The translations under genes and the position numbers were made by a program. Positions 4,940 through 12,840 of a DNA stretch of 22,791 bases are shown here, in pieces. Source of the DNA: Bacteroidales bacterium UBA3754. GTDB lineage: Bacteria > Bacteroidota > Bacteroidia > Bacteroidales > UBA1715. The stretch lies in NCBI GenBank assembly GCA_002371705.1, contig DFGI01000026.1, positions 1 through 22,791 of the forward strand, in the 5' to 3' direction. The stretch's first letter is position 1; the number at the start of each line of letters is the position of its first letter. The notes beneath the pieces were generated by a model. The model was not told where the DNA came from. It did not search any database and saw nothing but the letters and a program-made list of their open reading frames with translations.

Positions 4940-5554
4940 TTATTCCTTTGAAGAAAATTTTGTGATCACAGCAATAGCACATGGCATTTTGCCCTCAACC
5001 ACGTGATATTCTACATGCTCGTATCCTGCATTTTTAAAGAAAGCTTTGTACGAGTCCAAATTGAATTGTTTTTTGAAATTTGCCCCTGCTTTTTCAAAAA
5101 TCTTGACCAAAAAACTTTCCTTGCCGTTGTCGTAAATGTTTATGTATGTAGGAATCACAACTTTTCCGTTCGGCTTGCAAACACGAACAAGTTCCGAAAT
5201 AACCACAATAGGATTGTCCAACAAATGAATCACGTTTCCTGCCACTACCTTGTCGAAACTATTGTCGGGATAATCAATTTGTGTCATATCCAAAGATTTG
5301 ATTTCTACATTATTGAATTGCTGCAACTTTGTAACCGTCTTCTTTAGCATTTTTTGGGAAAAGTCTGTAGCCGTCAAATGTTTGCACTTTGGCGCTATAA
5401 AAATACTAATGGCACCCGTTCCGCATGCGCATTCCAATACTTCATCTTCGGATTCTATTTGCTCTGCCACCTTTTTCCCTGTATTGGCATAGACCTTTCC
5501 GTTGTACGTGTTTTCAAAAAAATCGTAAGCAAAAGCCACTTTGTCCCAAAACAT
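4940..5554 (-). CDS. class I SAM-dependent methyltransferase
   Basis: A 204-residue protein with the Rossmann methyltransferase signature. Motif I is VLECACGTG at residues 39-47, the acidic ribose-binding residue is Asp64 in TATD, motif II/III is SFDKVVAGNVIHLLDNP, and the post-motif is LVRVCKPNGKVVIPTY. This pattern is that of the Methyltransf_11/UbiE-like group acting on small molecules or lipids, not of DNA methyltransferases, which have NPPY or PC motifs. The substrate is unknown. It is the rightmost gene of the island and is followed by repeat copy 4. A CAAACATA at 5591-5598 reads TATGTTTG on the minus strand and may be its -7 box, without a clear -33 element. Confidence 0.9.
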   Translation of the reverse strand: MFWDKVAFAYDFFENTYNGKVYANTGKKVAEQIESEDEVLECACGTGAISIFIAPKCKHLTATDFSQKMLKKTVTKLQQFNNVEIKSLDMTQIDYPDNSFDKVVAGNVIHLLDNPIVVISELVRVCKPNGKVVIPTYINIYDNGKESFLVKIFEKAGANFKKQFNLDSYKAFFKNAGYEHVEYHVVEGKMPCAIAVITKFSSKE

Positions 5555-5748
5555 AATTATACTCGTTTGACTGTTAAAACTTCATTCACACAAACATAAG
5601 AAACTTTTGCAAAGGATTCGTCTGAAACCAAACGTTTTTCTGCCGTTTTCAATCAAAAATCGACCTCCAAAATGATTACAAAAAAATAGCACAAAACGAA
5701 TTTTGATAATGTAATATATTGAATGATAGTATTTTAGCAAATTAAACT

Positions 5749-5839
5749 ATTAGCCTTCCAATGCTAAGGGTCGCGGGTTCGAGTCTCGTTTCCCGCTCAT
5801 TGAAAATCAAGCACTTACAGGCGTAAGTGCTTTTTTTAT
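5749..5839 (+). repeat. direct repeat, tRNA-Gly 3' half plus terminator (att-like, right)
   Basis: Second copy of 1083-1172. It starts exactly at the anticodon stem (ATTAGCCTTCCAA), has no 5' tRNA half, carries one inserted T that would make an 8-nt anticodon loop, and ends with the same terminator. It cannot be a functional tRNA. It marks the right boundary of the island; core genes resume 16 bp later. Confidence 0.8.
5809..5837 (+). terminator. terminator copy in right att-like repeat
   Basis: AAGCACTTAC/GTAAGTGCTT with loop AGGC and a T run on the plus strand. Only 18 bp beyond the glycosyltransferase stop, the stem may also act on minus-strand transcripts, although the T run on that side is weak. 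Confidence 0.8.
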
Positions 5840-5854
5840 GCCTGATTACATACA

Positions 5855-6922
5855 CTACAAAAACAACGAAAGATATTTTTCCTTCTGAGACTCAACGGAA
5901 TAGCGTTCTACAACGGTTTTTCGTCCTTCTTTTCCTATGGTCGTGCGGAGATTTTCATCGTCAATGAGTTTGCACAACACCGTAAACCATTCGTCATCGG
6001 TAGTGGCGAAAAAACCATTTTTTCCATCATTAATTATTTCGGTATTCACACCTACAGGCGACATAATTGTTGGTATTTCCAACGCCATATATTGCAACCC
6101 TTTGAAACCGCATTTCCCTTTTGCCCACGCATCGTCGGGAAGCGGCATTATTCCTATGTCGATTCGTTGCAGTTGCGCAATTTCGTCTTGGGCGTTCCAC
6201 ACAACAGTTTCCAGCCCGATTTCAGGGCATTCGCTGGTAATGTTGCTGATTTGCACGAACGCAACCCTGTCGCCATATGTTTCTTTTATTCGTTTGAGAA
6301 CGGGTATAATCAACTTGAAATGGCGGATAGTCGTTTCACTGCCTGTCCAACCAATGCAGACGGTGTTTTTCGGTTGTTTTTCGGCAGGTTTATGATAATT
6401 CGTGTCAATGGTTGTTGGAATGACTACCACATTGTTGTTGAATTGTTTTGCATGTGCTGCAAGATATTGATTTCCAACAATTACCAATCTTGAAAGCGCT
6501 ATAATTTCATCAGTTTTCGAGGAGCGTTTCATCCACGAAAGATTTTTATTTCCTTCGGAAACGTCTGTTATCCAAATGGAATCATCGAAGTCGAAAAAAA
6601 TGGGTTTCCTCGATTTTGCCAAACCTCGTTCAAACAAAGTCGTTCCAACCATAAACGCCTCGCGGTAGATAAAAATGTAATCGTAGCGTCTTGCACGAAG
6701 CACGTCGAAACAACGGTGCAAGAAGGCTTTACAGAAAATGAACATTTTTATAATGTATCGTTTCGGCTGATAAAAATACGTATCGTCCCACGCAGTGAGC
6801 AAATTGGAATACGTGATTTCGTAGCCATTTTCCTGCAAAATTGGGATAAAATGCTCGCAACGGAAGCGTTGCCCTGGGCTTCTGTCAGGTCTGTGGGGAA
6901 CAATGTACAGAATCCGTTTCAT
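5855..6922 (-). CDS. glycosyltransferase, GT4-like
   Basis: A 355-residue cytoplasmic glycosyltransferase of the GT-B fold. The N-terminus MKRILYIVPHRPDRSPGQRF is a typical first Rossmann strand with an Arg-rich loop. The C-terminal half has the nucleotide-sugar region: IGWTGSETTIRHF, then MPLPDDAWAKGKCGFKGLQYMALEIP and EIINDGKNGFF, the GT4 positions for donor binding. The N-terminal part is more divergent. Acceptor and sugar cannot be told. Its ATG directly follows the holA stop (TAA then ATG, no spacer), so translation is probably coupled to holA. The right end of the island lies 16 bp past its stop. Confidence 0.88.
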   Translation of the reverse strand: MKRILYIVPHRPDRSPGQRFRCEHFIPILQENGYEITYSNLLTAWDDTYFYQPKRYIIKMFIFCKAFLHRCFDVLRARRYDYIFIYREAFMVGTTLFERGLAKSRKPIFFDFDDSIWITDVSEGNKNLSWMKRSSKTDEIIALSRLVIVGNQYLAAHAKQFNNNVVVIPTTIDTNYHKPAEKQPKNTVCIGWTGSETTIRHFKLIIPVLKRIKETYGDRVAFVQISNITSECPEIGLETVVWNAQDEIAQLQRIDIGIMPLPDDAWAKGKCGFKGLQYMALEIPTIMSPVGVNTEIINDGKNGFFATTDDEWFTVLCKLIDDENLRTTIGKEGRKTVVERYSVESQKEKYLSLFL

Positions 6923-7924
6923 TTATGCGAGGATTTTTATCGCCAATTCTCTCATCAACTCGCTTGACGAAGTGGTTCCACTGTCAACGCCTTTGGTTTT
7001 CATATCGTATTCGCGGAGCAACGAAATGATTTTGAACAGTTTCATTGCCGTGTAGTTCCGCATGGCGGTTCTGTACTTGATTTTTACCAAATATGGATTG
7101 ATTTTGAGCGTTGAAGCCACTTCCGCATCCGATTTTCCTGGCATATAATACATTAGGAATAGATTTTTAAAGAAATTAAACAAAATCGGAATTGTACGTT
7201 GAGGAGGATTGTCTTTCGGATTTTTCTCATACACTTTCAAAATGCGAAATACCTTGACCGTATCACGGTCGCCAAACGCATCCTGCAATTCAAAATCATT
7301 GAATTGTTTGCTGATGCCAATGTTTTTTTCAACAATATCGGCAGTGATTTTTTTTAGATTCGGAACAGCCTTCTGCAATTTATCAATTTCGTTTGCAATT
7401 CGTTGTAAATCATTACCTAAATAATCAGCAAGCAACTTCGGGATGTTCGTTTCGTAGCCAATATTTTGTTCTTTCAAAAAGTTTTCAATCCATTTGTCAA
7501 GATTGTAATCGGGAACTTTGTCGGATGTGAGCACGCAGCCATTTTTTTGCACGGTTTTTATCAAACTGAGCTTTCCGTCAATCTTTTTGTATTTGTGGCA
7601 CAACACTAAAATGGTTGATTTCAAAGGATTTTCAGCATAAAATTTCAAATCCGCCAAGTCCTTCACGTTTTGCGCTTCCTTCACAATCACCACCTGATAG
7701 TCCGACATCATTGGATAGCGTCGTGCCAACGCATTAATAGCCTCCGCCGAAGTGTCCTTTCCGTAAACCACCGTTTGATTGAAGTCTTTTTCCTCATCGG
7801 TCAAAACGTTTTTTTCAATATAATTGCAGATAATGTCAATATAATACGGCTCCTCACCGTGTAAAATGTATATCGGATGATAGATTTTCTTTTCTAAATC
7901 GCTGAGTATTTCTTTGTATTCCAT
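6923..7924 (-). CDS. holA: DNA polymerase III subunit delta
   Basis: A 333-residue protein matching the clamp-loader delta subunit, which opens the beta sliding clamp. Visible features are the N-terminal YILHGEEPYYID (family pattern YLLxGxExxLI), the wrench region DYQVVIVKEAQNVK, STILVLCHKYKKIDGK, the middle-domain LADYLGNDLQRIANEIDKL and a helical C-terminal domain typical of HolA. Length is usual for the family (~330-345). It is divergent from the HsdR-N gene with 53 bp between starts and forms a unit with the glycosyltransferase downstream. Confidence 0.95.
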   Translation of the reverse strand: MEYKEILSDLEKKIYHPIYILHGEEPYYIDIICNYIEKNVLTDEEKDFNQTVVYGKDTSAEAINALARRYPMMSDYQVVIVKEAQNVKDLADLKFYAENPLKSTILVLCHKYKKIDGKLSLIKTVQKNGCVLTSDKVPDYNLDKWIENFLKEQNIGYETNIPKLLADYLGNDLQRIANEIDKLQKAVPNLKKITADIVEKNIGISKQFNDFELQDAFGDRDTVKVFRILKVYEKNPKDNPPQRTIPILFNFFKNLFLMYYMPGKSDAEVASTLKINPYLVKIKYRTAMRNYTAMKLFKIISLLREYDMKTKGVDSGTTSSSELMRELAIKILA

Positions 7925-7925
7925 A

Positions 7926-7958
7926 TTGAATTACGATAGAAACTTATTTGTACCTTTG
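7926..7958 (+). promoter_or_regulatory. promoter of HsdR-N/tilS unit
   Basis: TACCTTTG at 7951-7958 is an exact TAnnTTTG -7 box. TTG at 7926-7928 lies 22 bp upstream, slightly longer than the 19-21 bp norm. Transcription would start near 7964, about 14 nt before the chosen ATG at 7978. This rules against the TTG start at 7948, which would lie upstream of the -7 box. Confidence 0.6.
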
Positions 7959-7977
7959 CTTTGTAAAAATAGTAAAA

Positions 7978-8427
7978 ATGTACGAACTAAACTTGCCGAC
8001 GTTTGATTTTCGTCTGAAAAAAGAAAATTCTGTCGTTTTTATTTTCGACGTAATTCGGAAGAAATACGTCAAACTCACGCCTGAGGAGTGGGTTCGGCAG
8101 CATGTAGTGCATTTTTTGTTGGAGCAAAAACACTATCCTGCATCGCTCATGAATGTGGAGGTTGGAATGGAAATCCAATCTATGCGGCGACGCGCCGACA
8201 TTGTATGCTACGAGCCTGAAGGTGGTGTTCGGCTGATTACGGAATGCAAGGCTCCCGAAGTGAAAATTACGCAAACTGTATTTGAACAAATCGCACAATA
8301 CAATATGTGTCTGAAAGCCAAATATTTACTTGTAACAAACGGACTTGAGCATTTTGTGTGTGAAATCAATGCCGAACAAAAAACATACACATTTTTACCA
8401 GATATACCCGACTATAAAACAACGTAA
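7978..8427 (+). CDS. stand-alone HsdR N-terminal (PD-(D/E)XK) domain protein
   Basis: A 149-residue protein consisting only of the nuclease-type domain found at the N-terminus of type I restriction HsdR subunits. The core shows RRRADIVCY with Asp74, then LITECKAP with Glu89-Cys-Lys91, followed by a QIAQYN helix and a strand YLLVTNGLEHFV, in the HSDR_N order. The helicase and translocase parts of HsdR are missing, and no HsdM or HsdS is nearby, so it is not a restriction system. From general knowledge, such small proteins occur widely in Bacteroidota next to holA or tilS; their role is unknown to me. tilS starts two bases after the stop, so they are probably cotranscribed. Confidence 0.85.
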   Translation: MYELNLPTFDFRLKKENSVVFIFDVIRKKYVKLTPEEWVRQHVVHFLLEQKHYPASLMNVEVGMEIQSMRRRADIVCYEPEGGVRLITECKAPEVKITQTVFEQIAQYNMCLKAKYLLVTNGLEHFVCEINAEQKTYTFLPDIPDYKTT

Positions 8428-8429
8428 CC

Positions 8430-9764
8430 GTGGATAGAAAAGAATTTTTACATACTGTACAGACGTTTATTGAGCAAAATCATCTATTTACAAAAAATGA
8501 CAAAATTCTTGTCGGTGTGAGCGGTGGCGTTGACTCCATCACGTTGGTTCAGACGCTGTATGAACTTGAGTATGAAGTCGCTATCGCACATTGCAATTTT
8601 ATGTTGCGTGGCGACGAATCCGATGGCGACCAAAATTTTGTGATGAAATATGCACATTCACGTTCAATTCCGATTCACGTGTGTTCGTTCGATACGCGTG
8701 CCGTGGCGCAGGAACGAAAAATTTCAATAGAAATGGCAGCGCGCGAATTGCGGTACGAATGGTTCGAAACTATCTGTACCTTAAACAATTACACAAAAAT
8801 CGCCATTGCCCACAATCAAAACGACAGTATTGAAACATTTTTTATAAATCTGCTTCGTTCCGCTGGCATAAAAGGACTGACGGGCATACCAAAGACAAAC
8901 GGCAAGGTGGTTCGTCCGCTTTTGGCAGTATCACGACAAGAAATTGAGGATTTTGCTTTGCAAAGTTCGCTGAGTTATCGGGTTGATTCTTCAAATTTAG
9001 CAAACGATTATCTTCGGAATAAAATCAGAAACATTATTTTGCCGGAATTACAGGCGATTTCGCCTAATTGTTTACAGGCTGTATCAACAAGCATGTCGCA
9101 CATGCAAGAAGCGCACGCATTGTACAGCAGTACAATTTCCGAAAAAAGGAATTTCTGCTGTTCTCAAACCAACAATGGTTTTGTGATTGACGAATCAAAA
9201 TTGCTTGCGCAAGAACACGCCTCCACATTATTGTACGAATTTTTGTATCCGTATGGATTTAATCCAACTGTTATCGCACAAATTTTCGATTCCATTGGAA
9301 CGCAGGCTGGAAAAACATTCGAAGCAGATGAATACGTTGCCCTTCACGATAGGAATTGCTTGTTTGTGGAACGAAAACAGACAAAAGGACAAGATACGAT
9401 TTGGATTCATAACTGCGACACGTACCAACTGCAAAATGGAATGTTGCACTTCACATCTATTCCACACAGTGAATTTGTGCTTGATAAAAACCGTTCTGTT
9501 GCGTGTGTTGACTATGAAAAATTATCGTTCCCGTTGCAATTGCGTGTATGGCGGCAAGGCGACAGCTTTGTGCCATTTGGTATGAACGGCCGAAAAAAAG
9601 TGAGCGATTTCTTGACCGACGAGAAAGTGCCACTTTTGCAGAAACAACACGTGCTTGTTCTGGAATCCGCCGGCGAAATCGTTTGGGTTGTCGGATTCAG
9701 AATCAGCCATTTGTATGCCGTAACAGACAAGACCAAACAAGTAGGAAAATTCTCATTGACATAA
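8430..9764 (+). CDS. tilS: tRNA(Ile)-lysidine synthase
   Basis: A 444-residue protein. It converts the wobble cytidine of tRNA-Ile(CAT) to lysidine, changing its decoding from AUG to AUA; this is essential in most bacteria. The ATP pyrophosphatase loop SGGVDS is at residues 31-36, followed by AHCNFMLRGDESDGD and the catalytic-domain IAIAHNQNDSIETFFINLLR, where many homologues have HxxDDxxET. The C-terminal TilS domain is clear near residues 365-430 (RQGDSFVPFGMNGRKKVSDF). The start codon is GTG at 8430, two bases after the upstream stop, which fits translational coupling. It converges with the ClC gene, leaving a 28-bp gap with no obvious terminator. Confidence 0.96.
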   Translation: MDRKEFLHTVQTFIEQNHLFTKNDKILVGVSGGVDSITLVQTLYELEYEVAIAHCNFMLRGDESDGDQNFVMKYAHSRSIPIHVCSFDTRAVAQERKISIEMAARELRYEWFETICTLNNYTKIAIAHNQNDSIETFFINLLRSAGIKGLTGIPKTNGKVVRPLLAVSRQEIEDFALQSSLSYRVDSSNLANDYLRNKIRNIILPELQAISPNCLQAVSTSMSHMQEAHALYSSTISEKRNFCCSQTNNGFVIDESKLLAQEHASTLLYEFLYPYGFNPTVIAQIFDSIGTQAGKTFEADEYVALHDRNCLFVERKQTKGQDTIWIHNCDTYQLQNGMLHFTSIPHSEFVLDKNRSVACVDYEKLSFPLQLRVWRQGDSFVPFGMNGRKKVSDFLTDEKVPLLQKQHVLVLESAGEIVWVVGFRISHLYAVTDKTKQVGKFSLT

Positions 9765-9792
9765 CATTTTCAACGGAACTTCCTCCCCCCAA

Positions 9793-11577
9793 TTAATCTT
9801 CCGAAAAAAACGCAGAAATCTTTCTATATTCAAGGAAAATTCGCGCCCTCGATACACAACCAACGTATTTTCCATTGGCAATTACAGGAAAATTGTAGTG
9901 TCCACTTTTTTGCACAATTCTCACAACTTCGTCCATATCTTGGTCAGGGGTGAAAAAATATTCAGGAATATACATCAACGTACGCACGTCAATTTCGTCA
10001 TACAATTCAGGACAGAAAATTTTATCGCGGATATCGTCAAGTTTAATCATTCCGTGCATAAAACCATCCTCGTCAACCACAGGGAAAATGTTACGTTTTG
10101 AATGTTTTATAACTTCAACCAAATCGCCCAATGTGGCGCTCGGATCTATCGTAACTATATCAGTTTCAATTAGTTTGTTTATATCAAGCAAAGTCAGCAC
10201 CGATTGATCTTTATCGTGGGTAAGCAGTTCCTTACGCTGTGCAAGCATATACGTATAAACCGATGTGTCTTCAAAAATACGAACCGTTGCATACGCAATA
10301 GCCGAAACTAACATTAATGGCACAAATAATCCATATCCGCTGGTAATATCCGCAATAAGGAAAATTCCCGTAAGCGGAGCGTGAAGCACGCCAGCAATCA
10401 TTCCACACATTCCCAACAAAACGAAAATTGATTCGGGAACACGGATATTAAAATACGAGAACAAAAACGAGAAGAATAATCCTATCACTGCACCAATGAA
10501 CAACGATGGCGCAAAAATACCACCCACCCCACCTGCGCCAAACGTGAGAGACGAAGCTATAACTTTCACAAAAATGACGGATGTAAATAAAATGCACATC
10601 ATCATAAAACTATTCTGGCAATTCTCCCACAACGGCTGTTCCAACAAAAACGAATAATCTCCACGGAACGACATGTTTATTTCCCTAAAACCCTCACCAT
10701 ACAACGACGGAAAGAAAAACAACAGCGCACCAAGTGTAAATCCTCCGATATATAATCTTTTCTTTTTGCTTTTGATTTTCGAAAACATATTGTTCATCAA
10801 CACATACATTTTCTTGAAATATACTGATACCAAACCAGTTATGATTCCCAATACCACAAATGACGGCACATCTTGAAAACGATAGTCGCGGTTGAACATA
10901 TCCACCGAATGGAACAACACGTCTTGTTCAAAAAAGAAGTACGATGAAAGTGTTGCTATTGAGGATGTTAGCATCAACGGAACAATTGACGACATTGAAA
11001 AGTTAGCATAAATAACTTCCAACACAAAAATTACCGCCGCAATCGGAGCGTTGAATATTGCCGCCATAACACCCGCAGCACCGCATCCAATCAGCGTCAC
11101 GCATTTTTTATAATCCAAACGGAAAATTCGTGCAAAATTTGAACCATAGGCTGCACCCGTCACAATACTCGGGCCTTCCAACCCAACCGACCCACCAAAA
11201 CCGACAGTAAGCGCACTACCCAACATTGACGAAAACATATTGTGAGGCTCAATCACCCCCTTCTTGCGAGAAATGGCGTAAAGAACCCCAGGCACGCCAA
11301 TATTTGAATCTTTTTTGATTATATACTTAATGGCAAACAATGTGAGCGTGATTCCCACCATTGGCAGGAAGAAATACAAATAATTAAAACCCGACGCTGG
11401 CGAAAGTTGGTGAATAAGATACTGAATACCATGCACCATTGATTTCAGTATAACGGCGGCAAGTCCCGATACCACTCCCAGCACCAGACTTAGCAAATAC
11501 ATAAATTGCTTATCGGTGATGCGCTTCAATCGCCAACGATATAACCGAACCCAAAATGATTTTCTCTTCGTTTTCAT
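9793..11577 (-). CDS. ClC-family chloride channel/antiporter with two CBS domains
   Basis: A 594-residue inner-membrane protein, ~430 residues of ClC fold followed by a tandem CBS pair. The conserved motifs are present: SNIGVP (residues 91-96, in place of GSGIP), GSVGLEGP (129-136) with the gating glutamate Glu134, and GGIFAPS in the second half. The first CBS unit covers IETDIVTIDPSATLGDLVEV and the second TPDQDMDEVVRIVQKSGHYN; such pairs usually bind adenine nucleotides and gate transport. The residue aligned with the central Ser of GSGIP is Ile, so ion selectivity is uncertain. A TATTTTTG at 11593-11586 (minus strand) matches the -7 box only ~9 bp before the ATG, implying a near-leaderless transcript. 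Confidence 0.94.
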   Translation of the reverse strand: MKTKRKSFWVRLYRWRLKRITDKQFMYLLSLVLGVVSGLAAVILKSMVHGIQYLIHQLSPASGFNYLYFFLPMVGITLTLFAIKYIIKKDSNIGVPGVLYAISRKKGVIEPHNMFSSMLGSALTVGFGGSVGLEGPSIVTGAAYGSNFARIFRLDYKKCVTLIGCGAAGVMAAIFNAPIAAVIFVLEVIYANFSMSSIVPLMLTSSIATLSSYFFFEQDVLFHSVDMFNRDYRFQDVPSFVVLGIITGLVSVYFKKMYVLMNNMFSKIKSKKKRLYIGGFTLGALLFFFPSLYGEGFREINMSFRGDYSFLLEQPLWENCQNSFMMMCILFTSVIFVKVIASSLTFGAGGVGGIFAPSLFIGAVIGLFFSFLFSYFNIRVPESIFVLLGMCGMIAGVLHAPLTGIFLIADITSGYGLFVPLMLVSAIAYATVRIFEDTSVYTYMLAQRKELLTHDKDQSVLTLLDINKLIETDIVTIDPSATLGDLVEVIKHSKRNIFPVVDEDGFMHGMIKLDDIRDKIFCPELYDEIDVRTLMYIPEYFFTPDQDMDEVVRIVQKSGHYNFPVIANGKYVGCVSRARIFLEYRKISAFFSED

Positions 11578-11585
11578 TATTGGTG

Positions 11586-11593
11586 CAAAAATA
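11586..11593 (-). promoter_or_regulatory. possible -7 box of ClC gene
   Basis: TATTTTTG on the minus strand matches TAnnTTTG. No good -33 TTTG is at the expected distance, so support is limited. Confidence 0.35.
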
Positions 11594-11656
11594 ATTCTTT
11601 TACAATACTAAAACACTATTTGCTCCGTTTTATTACTAAATTAAAATTTGTTGCCT

Positions 11657-11815
11657 ATGGATATACTTTTTACTCCCACTACTACACAAACAAAACAAGT
11701 TCTTTCGAAAATATCAAGTAGCTCACAGCAAATCAAAACGTTACAAGATTATTGCAGAGCGTTTTGCTGTGTAAAGTCCAAAGGACAAGGCTCCATAACT
11801 ATTTGGTTGAATTAA
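11657..11815 (+). CDS. possible small ORF, unknown
   Basis: A 52-codon frame with ATG start (MDILFTPTTTQTKQ…, ending GSITIWLN) in the 221-bp gap between the ClC gene and the flippase gene. It overlaps the 3' end of the flippase gene by 17 bp in the opposite direction. Composition is protein-like, with three cysteines (DYCRAFCCVKSKGQG), but no family or ribosome-binding site is recognisable and no exact promoter box lies upstream. It may be a gene remnant or chance. Confidence 0.25.
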   Translation: MDILFTPTTTQTKQVLSKISSSSQQIKTLQDYCRAFCCVKSKGQGSITIWLN

Positions 11816-12770
11816 CGTGTTTTTTTTGTCGTAAACTCAACAAAATGAGCGAACCAGCCAACGTTGGCACCGCAATATTAATTATCCAAATAAGAAGGCT
11901 TATTTGAAATATTACTGCCACGTGCGTAGTAAACGCTCCAAACACAAACATTGCCACCGAGCCGCGAATGCCTATTTCTCCCAGCACAGTGGTTGGAATT
12001 ACCGTTGTAAATAAATACGTGAGTGTGATACCTACAAATATCTCAACAACAGACAATTCTGGTATCAACATTCGAATGAGCAAACCAAACTGAAGTGAAA
12101 ACACGCAATAGCGGAGCAAACTGATAAGCAACACACGAAATATATTGCCAAAACAATATAACCGCATAGCACGGATAAACGCCACATACATTTTCCGCCC
12201 GACTAATTTTAATGCAAGGCGTCGCAGCCATCGTTGGTCACGACACACCAACAATACCACCACAAGAGCAACAACAATCAACAATGAAATCCAAGCGGCA
12301 CTCTCCACCCCCACTGTATGCGGAAAAAATAGCAAATACACCAGCACGCCAAGCACGCCAAAAATCAGTGTGGAAGCCAATTGCGTCATACTACCTAAAA
12401 ATGTGGCTACTACTGCATTCCTACGGCCTTTGTCAAGCACAATAGCCCGACCGCCTATTTCCCCCACCCGATTTGGAGTAATAAGCGCCAGCGGCAAGCC
12501 AACCAACACTCCAGAAACCGCTTTCCGATACGTGATTTTTTGTCCACAATTCACCAAATTCTGCCATTTAAGCGACTCCGCTCCCCAGTTGGCGAACATT
12601 AGAATACAAACGGACGAAAATAGAGGAATCGAAAAATTCCCATCTGAGAAAATCACAGAGAAGTCCTGTTCCATAGTCGCGAGCTTATACACCACATAGC
12701 TCCACGCAACCACGAAAATGAGGATTTTAAGCAACCATATCAGTATTTTCTTCAAACGGGGTGACACCAT
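11799..12770 (-). CDS. flippase-like membrane protein (YbhN/LPG-synthase TM family)
   Basis: A 323-residue integral membrane protein with about eight hydrophobic segments and the family signature LALITPNRVGEIGGRA around residues 94-109, plus PTTVLGEIGIRGS in the second half. It corresponds to the transmembrane flippase domain of lysylphosphatidylglycerol synthases (MprF) without the catalytic C-terminal domain. Stand-alone members are thought to move lipids or lipid-linked sugars across the inner membrane; the substrate here is unknown. No promoter-like box is visible in the 70 bp upstream, which holds only the hairpin at 12785-12819, so it may depend on read-through from the giant gene. Confidence 0.88.
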   Translation of the reverse strand: MVSPRLKKILIWLLKILIFVVAWSYVVYKLATMEQDFSVIFSDGNFSIPLFSSVCILMFANWGAESLKWQNLVNCGQKITYRKAVSGVLVGLPLALITPNRVGEIGGRAIVLDKGRRNAVVATFLGSMTQLASTLIFGVLGVLVYLLFFPHTVGVESAAWISLLIVVALVVVLLVCRDQRWLRRLALKLVGRKMYVAFIRAMRLYCFGNIFRVLLISLLRYCVFSLQFGLLIRMLIPELSVVEIFVGITLTYLFTTVIPTTVLGEIGIRGSVAMFVFGAFTTHVAVIFQISLLIWIINIAVPTLAGSLILLSLRQKKHVNSTK

Positions 12771-12784
12771 TCTGTTTTTAAGTT

Positions 12785-12819
12785 AAAAGGGGAAACTTGC
12801 AATGCAGGTTTCCCCTTTT
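12785..12819 (-). terminator. strong hairpin after giant gene
   Basis: AAAAGGGGAAAC and GTTTCCCCTTTT form a perfect 12-bp stem with an 11-nt loop. It lies 22 bp past the stop of the giant gene. The T run after the stem on the minus strand is only four bases, so it may terminate partially and let some transcription into the flippase gene. Confidence 0.75.
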
Positions 12820-12840
12820 GTGCCTATATGGGCATATTAA

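Larger units (their letters stand above)
5555..5854. other. 300-bp gap at right edge of island
   Basis: AT-rich and without a reading frame. It holds a possible -7 promoter box for the methyltransferase at 5591-5598 (minus strand) and, from 5749, the second copy of the tRNA-Gly 3' half with its terminator. I see nothing else. Confidence 0.7.

Noticed and set aside
3308..5554. A restriction-modification pair formed by the nuclease-like gene and the methyltransferase
   Set aside because: The methyltransferase has small-molecule type motifs and lacks DNA-methyltransferase signatures; the two are separated by other genes and a terminator.
7948..7977. Upstream TTG start for the HsdR-N protein
   Set aside because: It lies upstream of the -7 promoter box; the ATG at 7978 gives the natural family N-terminus.
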